Below, in pieces: positions 6,010 through 12,517 of a stretch of 20,957 nt of DNA. A program made the position numbers and the translations under genes. This DNA comes from Fervidifonticultor sp964526945. GTDB taxonomy: Bacteria > Sysuimicrobiota > Sysuimicrobiia > Sysuimicrobiales > Humicultoraceae. Location of the stretch: positions 1 to 20,957 of the forward strand of contig CAZGNA010000030.1 of NCBI GenBank assembly GCA_964526945.1, read 5' to 3'. The notes beneath the pieces were generated by a model. It did no database searches. It had not been told where the DNA came from and was given only the letters and a program-made list of their open reading frames with translations. The first letter of the stretch is position 1. The number at the start of each line of letters is the position of its first letter.

Positions 6010-7103
6010 GGACGCGCGGCCTCGCAGGGCTCCCGTGCAGACGCCACGGCCGGACCGGCGGCCGTGCACTGCTCCTGGGGTGCGCTGTGGCCGTCTGCCT
6101 GGCAGGGGTGCTGGTGGCGGGGCGCGCGAGCGCGCAGGCGGATCCCCGGGGCCTGCTGGGCGGCGTCTCGCTCGACCAGTTCTTGCGGCACGCCGCCCTG
6201 GCCCCGCAGCTCGTCGACTACGAGGGCACCAAGGTGGTCTCGGTGCTGCGGGGCGCCACGATGGAGACGGTGACGGTCAGCGAGGCCCACAAGCGCCCCA
6301 ACCGCACCCGCCTGGAGTTCCTCTCGCCCGAGGCGGTGGCCGGCCGCCTGGTCGTCGACGACGGGCTGCAGACGTGGCAGTACGAGCCGCGCCTGCACGT
6401 GGTGATCCAGGGGCCCTCGCTCGCCCCGCCGGTGGAGACGCCGCCGGCGCGGCTGGTCGACCGGTACGAGGCCTCCGTGCTGGCCCTCGAGGAGGTCGTC
6501 GGCCGGCTGGCCGTCCACGTGCGGCTGCGGCCCAGGGGCGCAGGCGGCGAACGCCGTCTGTGGATCGACCGCTACACCGGGGTGGTGCTGCGTAGCGAGG
6601 ACCGCGACCCGCGCGACGGCGTGGTCGTCACCAGCTACTTCACGCGGATCAGCTACGGCCTGAACTTCCCGTCCGCGATGTTCCTGCCACGCATCCCGGC
6701 GGGCGCGCGGGTGCTCTTGCCGGTGGAGACCACCGGGCCCCTGATGTCGCCGGATGCCCTCCAACGGGAGCTCGGCTATGCGGTGCCGGCACGGGTCGTC
6801 CTGCCGGGCGGCTTCCGGTTGCGGGGCGGTGAGATCGCGGTCGCCGGCGTGCTGCGCGTCGCGCACCTGCACTACCACGACGGCACCCGCGCTCTGGGAC
6901 TGTTCGTCGTGCCCGCACGGCGCATGGGGCCACCGAGCGCCGAAACCCCGGCCCCCGCCCTGGGTCCCACGGCCGGGGTGATCACCCGGGGCGTCCTGCG
7001 CGTGGTGCAGTGGGAGGCCGGCGGGATGCGCTACGCGCTGGTCGGACCGCTCCCCGTGGCCGACCTGGTGGCGCTGGCACGGGCCGTGGCACCGCCGCGG
7101 TAG
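6006..7103 (+). CDS. Secreted RseB/MucB-like sigma-factor regulator (365 aa)
   Basis: The protein begins with an Arg-rich segment and a hydrophobic core (about 21-39, ALLLGCAVAVCLAGVLVAG) ending in ASA-Q at 43/44, a signal peptide. The mature N-terminal domain (VDYEGTKVVSVLRG, TRLEFLSPEAVAGRLVVDDG, TWQYEPRLHVVIQG, RRLWIDRYTGVVLRSE) has the LolA-like fold pattern of MucB/RseB. A C-terminal domain follows, with the VVQWEAGGMRYALVGPLPVADLVALA tail common to MucB/DUF4367-type regulators. In Proteobacteria RseB binds the anti-sigma periplasmic part and blocks its proteolysis in response to lipid or lipopolysaccharide signals; the same role here is inferred from gene order. The GTG start at 6006 overlaps the anti-sigma stop, and GGAGGG (5995-6000) precedes it. 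The open frame runs further upstream but only as a shadow of the anti-sigma gene. Confidence 0.82.
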   Translation: MRTRGLAGLPCRRHGRTGGRALLLGCAVAVCLAGVLVAGRASAQADPRGLLGGVSLDQFLRHAALAPQLVDYEGTKVVSVLRGATMETVTVSEAHKRPNRTRLEFLSPEAVAGRLVVDDGLQTWQYEPRLHVVIQGPSLAPPVETPPARLVDRYEASVLALEEVVGRLAVHVRLRPRGAGGERRLWIDRYTGVVLRSEDRDPRDGVVVTSYFTRISYGLNFPSAMFLPRIPAGARVLLPVETTGPLMSPDALQRELGYAVPARVVLPGGFRLRGGEIAVAGVLRVAHLHYHDGTRALGLFVVPARRMGPPSAETPAPALGPTAGVITRGVLRVVQWEAGGMRYALVGPLPVADLVALARAVAPPR

Positions 7104-7106
7104 GGG

Positions 7107-7124
7107 CGCCGGCCGCGGCCGGCG
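7107..7124. repeat. 18-bp perfect palindrome after the RseB-like gene
   Basis: CGCCGGCCGCGGCCGGCG is fully self-complementary and starts four bases after the stop codon. It could fold into a hairpin at the 3' end of the sigma operon mRNA, but lacks a T-run. Confidence 0.7.
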
Positions 7125-7136
7125 GGTCTGCGGGGC

Positions 7137-7176
7137 GGTGATCCTTCCCCGGCCCGGGTGATCCTTCCCTGGCCCG
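7137..7176. repeat. Two tandem 20-bp direct repeats
   Basis: GGTGATCCTTCCCCGGCCCG (7137-7156) is immediately repeated at 7157-7176 with one C-to-T change. A 12-bp palindrome GGGACGCGTCCC (7183-7194) follows six bases later. The group sits in the 214-base gap before the MazG-like gene. Tandem sites two helical turns apart would suit a regulator; no function is established. Confidence 0.8.
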
Positions 7177-7317
7177 AGGGAGGGGACGCGTCCCAGCAAG
7201 CCGCGCCCGAGCTGACGGGAGGACCGGTGGTGGCGTTCCGGTCGTCCGCGCTGGTCGTTCCACGGCGTGCGCGACGCACCGACAGGGGCCCGGGGCTGCG
7301 GCAGCGAATCGCCGCGT

Positions 7318-7602
7318 GTGACCCTCCGCGAGTTCCAGGAACAGATCGACCGCACCTACGGCACCCGCGACCGCGCGCGCGGCCTCGACGGAACCTTTCG
7401 CTGGCTGGTCGAAGAAGTGGGCGAACTGGCCCGCGCGCTGCGCGAGGGCGACCCCGCGCGGCTCCGGGAGGAGGTCGGGGACGTGCTGGCCTGGACCGTC
7501 AGCGTGGCGTCGCTGTGCGGCGTCGACGTGGCCCTGGCTGCGGCGCGCTACGCAGCGGGCTGCCCCAGGTGCGCTCGGACCCCCTGCGCCTGCGGCGCGT
7601 GA
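7318..7602 (+). CDS. MazG-like nucleotide pyrophosphohydrolase (94 aa)
   Basis: All-alpha NTP pyrophosphohydrolases of this superfamily cleave (often aberrant) NTPs to NMP and PPi using Mg held by acidic residues. TLREFQEQIDRTYGTRDRARGLDGTF is the typical N-terminus of a single-domain MazG-like protein. EEVGELARAL supplies the ExxE pair and EEVGDVLAW the second ExxD motif. The C-terminus carries CPRCARTPCACGA, a Cys-rich tail that may bind metal. GTG 7318 is chosen because it coincides with the conserved N-terminus; GTG 7267 would add 17 unconserved residues, and no clear ribosome site is seen for either. The protein is short but complete for this subfamily. Its substrate cannot be read from the sequence. 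It converges with the speB gene. Confidence 0.85.
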   Translation: MTLREFQEQIDRTYGTRDRARGLDGTFRWLVEEVGELARALREGDPARLREEVGDVLAWTVSVASLCGVDVALAAARYAAGCPRCARTPCACGA

Positions 7603-7700
7603 GGGCCGGCTTTGGCACGGTGGGGCGTGCCGGGAGCGCACCGCGCGGGAACGCCTGCGGCGGATGATCGCCACCGCCGGCGCCCGGCTGTGCAGGGGCC
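7603..7700. other. Convergent gap between the MazG-like gene and speB, with two hairpins
   Basis: GGCACG (7614-7619) pairs with CGTGCC (7626-7631) around a 6-base loop, and CGGCGG (7658-7663) pairs with CCGCCG (7674-7679). Either could serve as a factor-assisted or bidirectional transcript end, but neither is followed by a T-run on either strand. Confidence 0.4.
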
Positions 7701-8519
7701 TTATCGAGCGAAGGCCAGGATCATCTCCCGCAGAAGCCACGCCGCCAGCATGGCTGTGCGGCCCCCCGGGTCATAGGGCGGGCTGACCTCGACGAGGTCG
7801 CAGCCGACGACGCGTCCCTGCCGCAGCACGCTCACCAGCGTCACGAGGTCGTCGACGGCCAGCCCCAGCGGTTCCGGATTGCCGGTGCCGGGCGCATGCG
7901 CCGGGTCGAGCCCGTCGATATCCACCGACAGGTAGAGCGGGCGGTCGGCCAGCGCGGCCCACGCCGGTTGCGGGAGGCGGCCGGTGGGCGCGACGGCCAG
8001 CAACCCGTCGGCACGGGTCCACTCTTCCCGCGTGCCCGACCGCGCACCGACCACGACGATGCGCCGGCCGTCCATGCGGTCGAGGATGCGCGCGAGCGTC
8101 GTGGCGTGCGACCACCGGGCGCCCGCGTAGTCGTCCCGCAGGTCCAGGTGCGCGTCGACCACCACCAGCCCCAGATCGGCATGGCGGTCGAGCAGCGCGG
8201 TGACCGCGCCCACGGTGACGGTATGCTCGCCCCCCAGCAGCACCGGCAGGCCCTGGGCTGCCGCCACCGCGTCCCGCACGCGCTCGACCGCCTGCGCGGC
8301 GTCGACGCCGGCCAGGTCGAGGTCGCCGGCGTCGGCCAGCCGGATCTCCTGCAGGTCGCGCTGCTGCACGGGGCTGTACGACTCCAGCGCGTCCGACGCC
8401 CAGCGGATGGCCGCAGGTGCCCACCGGGCCCCCGCCCGGTGGGTCGCCGTCGCATCGAACGGGGCACCCAGGATGGTCGCCTGCGGCGCGGGCACGGCCC
8501 GCGCGGCGAGAAAGGGCAT
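7701..8519 (-). CDS. speB: Agmatinase / aminopropylagmatine ureohydrolase (272 aa)
   Basis: Ureohydrolase superfamily enzyme with a binuclear Mn site. Metal motifs are intact: GGEH (H99; GGDH in many relatives), DAHLD (D122, H124, D126) and SVDIDGLDP (D200, D202). SHAT (137-140) replaces the usual SHG. Family members include arginase, agmatinase and formiminoglutamase; the agmatinase call rests on the neighbouring arginine decarboxylase and aminopropyltransferase. It would hydrolyse agmatine to putrescine and urea, or N1-aminopropylagmatine to spermidine and urea as in Thermus. The ATG at 8519 lies two bases after the speE stop, so it is the third and last gene of the operon. Length is slightly short compared with the roughly 300 aa of many agmatinases, but both ends look complete. 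Confidence 0.9.
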   Translation of the reverse strand: MPFLAARAVPAPQATILGAPFDATATHRAGARWAPAAIRWASDALESYSPVQQRDLQEIRLADAGDLDLAGVDAAQAVERVRDAVAAAQGLPVLLGGEHTVTVGAVTALLDRHADLGLVVVDAHLDLRDDYAGARWSHATTLARILDRMDGRRIVVVGARSGTREEWTRADGLLAVAPTGRLPQPAWAALADRPLYLSVDIDGLDPAHAPGTGNPEPLGLAVDDLVTLVSVLRQGRVVGCDLVEVSPPYDPGGRTAMLAAWLLREMILAFAR

Positions 8520-8521
8520 CG

Positions 8522-9403
8522 TCAGGCGCCGGCCGCACCGCCCGCGTCCCCGTCCGCAGCCGGCGGAGCCAGGAAGGGCGGGAAGGTGAACAGGTGGCGG
8601 TGCGCTGCCGGCGTGTAGTACCGCGTGGTGATGCCCGCCAGGCGCTGCGCGATCTCGGCCGCGTCCACGGCCAGCGGGTCGCGCGCCTGGGAGCCGATGG
8701 TGAACGTCCACAGCACGCCGGGGTAGGTCGGCACCGTGCCCAGGTAGGGGCGCACCCAGCGGAAGTGCGACGCCATCCCCCGGGCGACCGTGGCCATCAC
8801 GTCGCGCTGGTAGAGCGGGGAGCCGCTCTGGACCGCCAGCACGCCCTCGGGCCCCAGCCGGGCGGCCAGCTGTCCGTAGAACGCCTCGCTGAAGAGCCCG
8901 ACCGCAGGCCCGACAGGGTCGGTCGAATCGACCAGCGCCACGTCGAACTGCTCCGACGTCTGCCGCACGAACGCCAGGCCGTCGTCGATCACCAGGCGCG
9001 CGCGGGGATCGTCGAACGCGTCGCCCGGGATCTCGGGGAGGTACTGCCGGGTGACCTCCACCACGGCGCGGTCGATCTCGACCATGGTCACCTGTTCCAC
9101 GGGGTGCCGCAGGGCCTCCCGCAGCAGCCCGCCGTCGCCTCCACCGATGATCAGCACGCGGCGCGGCCGGGGGTGGGTGCACAGCGGCACGTGGGCGAGC
9201 AGCTCGTGGTAGATGAAGTCGTCGCGCTCGGTGGTCTGCACGGCGTCGTCGAGGACGAGCATGCGCCCGAAGGCCGCGTTGCGGATCACGCGGATGCGCT
9301 GGTAGGCCGAGCGGCCGTCGTAGAGCAGGTCGTCCACCCGGTACGCGTGGGCGAAGCCCTCACCCCCGGAATCGAAGATCCACATCCTCGGGTCGTGAGC
9401 CAT
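8522..9403 (-). CDS. speE: Polyamine aminopropyltransferase (293 aa)
   Basis: Transfers an aminopropyl group from decarboxylated SAM to an amine acceptor (putrescine, agmatine or similar). The Rossmann-like core shows VLIIGGGDGG (83-92), the acidic VEIDRAVVE (108-116), and the catalytic loop DSTDPVGPA (159-167) whose first Asp is the expected catalytic residue. The acceptor-side YHELLAHVPL (65-74) and the family N-terminal beta domain (SAYQRIRVIRNAAFGRMLVLDDAVQTTERDDF region) are present. The ATG at 9403 has GGAGTGAG upstream at good spacing and follows the decarboxylase stop by 5 bases; an upstream in-frame start at 9445 would overlap that gene and is less likely. The decarboxylated-SAM supplier speD is not in the window. 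Acceptor preference (agmatine or putrescine) cannot be settled by eye. Confidence 0.94.
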   Translation of the reverse strand: MAHDPRMWIFDSGGEGFAHAYRVDDLLYDGRSAYQRIRVIRNAAFGRMLVLDDAVQTTERDDFIYHELLAHVPLCTHPRPRRVLIIGGGDGGLLREALRHPVEQVTMVEIDRAVVEVTRQYLPEIPGDAFDDPRARLVIDDGLAFVRQTSEQFDVALVDSTDPVGPAVGLFSEAFYGQLAARLGPEGVLAVQSGSPLYQRDVMATVARGMASHFRWVRPYLGTVPTYPGVLWTFTIGSQARDPLAVDAAEIAQRLAGITTRYYTPAAHRHLFTFPPFLAPPAADGDAGGAAGA

Positions 9404-9408
9404 GGCAC

Positions 9409-9870
9409 TCACTCCGGCCAGAACAACGCGGCGGCCACCACGCACCCGGTGCGTTGGACCGTGTGCTCCTTCACGGCCACCTCGACGCGCGCGAGGCGCA
9501 GGCCGCGCATCGCCACCGCTTCCTCGACCATGCGCCGGACGATGCTCTCGGCGTTCTCACCGGTGCCGGTGTGGGAGTGCTCCATGATGACGCCGTAGCC
9601 GTCGTCGGCGATGCCCACACCGACCGCCGCCGCGATGCGCTCGCCCGGCGTGTGGCGCACGATGCGGGCGTAGACGGCCGGCATCAGCACCCCGGGCTGG
9701 TAGGGGCGCAGCGGGACGATCTGCGCGCCCAGGGGAAAGATGCTCGTGACGCGCACGAAGTTCAGGTTGGCGATACCGGCGTCCAGCAACGCCCGGTCGA
9801 AGGCGTTGAGGTCCGTCGAGCCCTCGCCGGCGCCGGCGACCAGCGAGACGGCCTTCGGCAGGTGCCACAT
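9409..9870 (-). CDS. pdaD: Pyruvoyl-dependent arginine decarboxylase (153 aa)
   Basis: Decarboxylates arginine to agmatine using a pyruvoyl group made by self-cleavage of the proenzyme, instead of PLP. LNAFDRALLDAGIANLNFVR leads to VTSIFPLGA, where cleavage would fall between T42 and S43, turning S43 into the pyruvoyl group. In most relatives this is a Ser-Ser or nearby variant, so the TS pair is worth noting. The C-terminal half has IADDGYGVIMEHSHTG and KEHTVQRTGCVVAAALFW, characteristic of PvlArgDC. Length is typical (150-165 aa). The ATG at 9870 has GGAGGG upstream (read on the minus strand) at good spacing. It is the first gene of the speE/speB operon. The histidine decarboxylase relative is unlikely because of these neighbours. 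Confidence 0.92.
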   Translation of the reverse strand: MWHLPKAVSLVAGAGEGSTDLNAFDRALLDAGIANLNFVRVTSIFPLGAQIVPLRPYQPGVLMPAVYARIVRHTPGERIAAAVGVGIADDGYGVIMEHSHTGTGENAESIVRRMVEEAVAMRGLRLARVEVAVKEHTVQRTGCVVAAALFWPE

Positions 9871-10173
9871 CGCATACCCTCCAGGGTCGGTGGACGCGCC
9901 GGCGCTGGGCGCCGGCAACAAGGCGCTATTGTTTCGATTCGCACCAGCGCGTTCCTGCCCCGCGTCGGTGCGGCCCGTCGCGCCCCGCCGGGCCGCAGCG
10001 TCGCCCGGGGCCAGCGGCGGCGCCTGCGCGCCGTCGGCACACGCGTCGTGGGCGTGGCCGTGGCGGGCGCGCTGGTCGTGCTGCCTGCGTGCGGTCGGCG
10101 CGCGCACACTGCGGTGGCGGGAGGCACAAGGAAGACCGCGTCCCGGGCGGCGAACTTCCCGGGGTGCGCGCGC
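9871..10173. other. 303-base divergent intergenic region (decarboxylase / VanZ-like gene)
   Basis: No gene is supported here. A perfect inverted repeat GCCGGCGC-TGG-GCGCCGGC lies at 9898-9916, about 28 bases upstream of the decarboxylase start. An unusually AT-rich patch (about 9920-9942, GCTATTGTTTCGATTCG) is probably the promoter area for the polyamine operon, though no clear -35/-10 pair can be named. The frame leading into the VanZ-like gene is open and contains a lipoprotein-like VLPAC stretch, probably by chance. Confidence 0.5.
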
Positions 10174-10518
10174 ATGCGGTGGGCCCGCCCTCTTGCCGGA
10201 GCGTACATGGCCGGGTTGCTGGTGACCTCGCTGCTCCCGGGGCCATCCATTCGTGCGGTGTCGGATGTGGCGCAGCACGCCCTCGCCTACGCCGGCCTGA
10301 CCGGCGTGCTCTGGTGGGCGGCGCCGGCGTCGAGCTGGCGCTGGGCCGTGGCGCCTGCGGCGTGGGGATATGGCGTCGCGCTCGAGCTGATGCAGCGCAC
10401 GGTGCCCTACCGCACCGCGGACGTGCGGGACGTGGTGGCCAACGGGGTTGGGGTGCTCGTGGCCACACTGCTCGCGCTCGCCCTCTCGTCCCGGCGGCAC
10501 GGGACGTCCCGGCGATGA
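10174..10518 (+). CDS. VanZ-like membrane protein (114 aa)
   Basis: A small polytopic membrane protein with about four hydrophobic segments (PLAGAYMAGLLVTSLL; HALAYAGLTGVLWWAA; WAVAPAAWGYGVALELM; VVANGVGVLVATLLALAL). The SLLPG start, the D-QH-LAYAGL segment, and the E-MQ-TVPYRTADVRDVVANGVG tail are the VanZ-like family pattern. VanZ gives low-level teicoplanin resistance in enterococci, but most chromosomal homologues have no known function, so no resistance role is claimed. The ATG at 10174 is chosen for the compact N-terminus; an in-frame GTG at 10165 is possible, and no strong ribosome site is visible. Its stop overlaps the start of the following GH-like gene by 4 bases (ATGA), indicating coupling. 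Confidence 0.85.
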   Translation: MRWARPLAGAYMAGLLVTSLLPGPSIRAVSDVAQHALAYAGLTGVLWWAAPASSWRWAVAPAAWGYGVALELMQRTVPYRTADVRDVVANGVGVLVATLLALALSSRRHGTSRR

Positions 10519-12335
10519 GCCGGCCAACGCCCCGGACAAGAGCGACGGTCCGGTCCTCGGCGCGGCCGGTTGCGGCCGACGATGGCGTGCACCGTCCGGC
10601 GGCGGCGGTGGCGAGCGCTCGCGCCCCGGCGCGATGGCCGCCAGCGATGCTGGCCCCACGCCCCGCACGCGCTGGTGTCCTCGGCGTGGCCGTGCTCGCG
10701 GTCCTGCTGGTCGGCGCGCCCGGCGTCGTCTCGACCCGTGCGGCGCTTTCCCCTGCTGCCGCGCCCGAACTGGGCCTGGTTGCGGGGCGATCGGCGACCG
10801 GGTTCGCCGAGGCGCGGGCCGCGGGCCTGCGTGCTGTCAGCCTGCTGGCCGACTGGAGCCTGATCGAAGCGCGCCGTGGCCAGCCGGTCTGGGATGAGCT
10901 GGACCGGGCGGTTGCGGCGGCGGCCCAGGAGGGACTGGCGCCGGTGGCGGTGCTGGCGCACACGCCCCGATGGGCCAGCCTGGCCACCGGGGTCGACCTG
11001 ACCCGTCCGGAAGTTTTTGCGCGGCAGCCGCCGCGCGACGTGCGCGAGTGGGACCGCTTCGTAGCGTCGACGGTGACCCGCTACCGCGGTCGCGTGCGCG
11101 ACTGGCAGATCTGGACCCACCTGGGGCTGCCCGCGTTCCGCGGCACCGGCAGCGAGTACCTCGCGCTGCTCCAGACCGCATCCGCGCGGATTCGCGCCAT
11201 CGACCCCCAGGCGCGGGTGATCGCGACCTCCCCGGCCGGCGTCGACCTGGGGTTCGCCGTCCAGCTGGCCGAGACCGCGCCGGCGGCGTTCGATGCGATC
11301 GTCGTGCCCGCCGCGGGCATAGCGCCCGAGGCCCTGCTGCGGCCGCTTGGGGTGCTGGGCGCCCGCCTGCGCGAACGCGGCAGACACGTGTGGCTCCAGT
11401 GGGCTCCCGATGCGACAGCGGATGCGGCACGCGCCGCCGGTGAATGGCTGAAGATGCTGCTGGTGGCCGATGCGACCGGCGTGCAGCGGCTGGTGGCGGC
11501 AGAGCCCGCGCGCAGCGTCGGGGCGGTGCGGCAGGCCGTGACGCAGCTTGGCGCTAGGCGCGTTACCGGGTACCTCGTGCGGGACCCCGAGGTCTTCGTG
11601 GTGGCAGCAGAGTCGCCCGGGGACGGCATCCTGGCGGCGTGGGCGCGCGGTGAGCGCACCCTCGAGCTGCCGGCCGCCTCCGGCATCCAGGGGGTGCCCC
11701 TCGATGGGCGCGCCGGGGCCCTCGAGGTCCGCGACGGCCGCGCACTCGCCCACCTCCGCGAGATCCCCCTGGTGCTCACGGGCGTCCCCGCCGGCCTGCT
11801 CGACGAAGCCCGGGCGACGGCGGCGCGCAGGCCCTGGCTGCCAGTGCCCGCCCGCGACTACAGCGGCAGCCGCGAGGTGCAGGCACGGCTTGGGAGCCCC
11901 GGAGAGGAACACGGCCTCTACAACGCGGCCTACCGGCACCGTCCCAACGGTGCCGTCGCGGTGGTCGAGGTGGACGGCACCACCGCCGTGCGCACGGCCG
12001 TGGGCCGCGGCGTGGTCTACGTCTACTTCGACGTCGACGACACGTTCCTGTACTTCGCTGAGGGCCGGGTGCCGCTGGAGGTGCACGTGGAGGTCTGGGG
12101 TGCGCGCGCCCCACAGCAGCTGGGCTTCAACCTGCTGTACGACGCGGCCGGCGGCTACCGCTTCACCCCATGGGTCTGGGTCGAGCCCGGCGAGGGCTGG
12201 CGCACCTACACGATCCGGCTGCCCGACGCCAGCTTCGCCAACACCTGGGGCTACGACTTCGCCATCAACGCCGCGGGCAACCGCGTCGAGGACCTCACCG
12301 TCCGCACGGTCCGGGTCCGGAAGGTGGCGCCTTGA
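10515..12335 (+). CDS. GH39-like TIM-barrel protein with a C-terminal beta-sandwich, probably non-catalytic (606 aa)
   Basis: After a Pro/Arg-rich N-terminus and one hydrophobic segment (about 53-69, signal or anchor), residues about 75-330 follow the GH39/GH5-like barrel pattern: LGLVAGRSATGFAEARAAGL, SLLADWSLIEARRG, LAPVAVLAHTPRWAS, EWDRFVASTVTRYRGRVRDW, then Y/F-aligned ALLQTASARIRAIDPQARVI. The site that is WNEP in active relatives reads WTHL (200-203), and the strand that normally carries the TE(F)G nucleophile reads VWLQWAP (292-298), so both catalytic glutamates appear absent. The C-terminal part (about 450-606) is a beta-rich module (VVYVYFDVDDTFLYF, VEVWGARAPQQLGFNLLYD) resembling a carbohydrate-binding domain. 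It could bind surface glycans rather than cut them. The ATG at 10515 overlaps the VanZ-like stop; ATG 10647 is an alternative that would place a signal peptide right at the N-terminus. Confidence 0.72.
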   Translation: MSRPTPRTRATVRSSARPVAADDGVHRPAAAVASARAPARWPPAMLAPRPARAGVLGVAVLAVLLVGAPGVVSTRAALSPAAAPELGLVAGRSATGFAEARAAGLRAVSLLADWSLIEARRGQPVWDELDRAVAAAAQEGLAPVAVLAHTPRWASLATGVDLTRPEVFARQPPRDVREWDRFVASTVTRYRGRVRDWQIWTHLGLPAFRGTGSEYLALLQTASARIRAIDPQARVIATSPAGVDLGFAVQLAETAPAAFDAIVVPAAGIAPEALLRPLGVLGARLRERGRHVWLQWAPDATADAARAAGEWLKMLLVADATGVQRLVAAEPARSVGAVRQAVTQLGARRVTGYLVRDPEVFVVAAESPGDGILAAWARGERTLELPAASGIQGVPLDGRAGALEVRDGRALAHLREIPLVLTGVPAGLLDEARATAARRPWLPVPARDYSGSREVQARLGSPGEEHGLYNAAYRHRPNGAVAVVEVDGTTAVRTAVGRGVVYVYFDVDDTFLYFAEGRVPLEVHVEVWGARAPQQLGFNLLYDAAGGYRFTPWVWVEPGEGWRTYTIRLPDASFANTWGYDFAINAAGNRVEDLTVRTVRVRKVAP

Positions 12336-12517
12336 TCGCCGCCCGTGCCGGCCGGACCGCGGGATCGGCCGGCGAGGAGCGTTCGGGCCGCGATCGGCAC
12401 CGCGCTTCCTGCCGGGTACCAGGGGAGCACGGGACCCGCCGGCAGGGAGCGGTCGGGCACCCGCCGAAGCCCACGGGCAACGTGCAGGGCCTCGACTCCG
12501 GAGGGAGGGATGGTCCG
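12336..12517. other. Structured leader before the ABC binding-protein gene
   Basis: The 182-base gap contains CCTGCCGGGT (12408-12417), which pairs with ACCC-GCC-GGCAGG (12434-12446) through a 3-base bulge. No T-box, SAM, TPP or cobalamin motif was recognised. A strong ribosome site GGAGGGAGGGA (12500-12510) ends the region. Confidence 0.4.

Noticed and set aside
7227..7317. GTG codons shortly after GGGAGG (7218-7223), possible start of another small gene
   Set aside because: They are in a different frame from the MazG-like protein and encode Arg/Pro-rich sequence without domain features.
10051..10173. Lipoprotein-like segment (VLPAC) upstream of and in frame with the VanZ-like gene
   Set aside because: It has no separate stop, no ribosome site and no conserved extension, so a chance hydrophobic stretch in GC-rich DNA is more likely.
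12336..12517. Possible second T-box or known riboswitch before the binding-protein gene
   Set aside because: There is no GGTGGNACCGCG core, no specifier loop and no recognised aptamer motif; only generic GC-rich pairing is visible.
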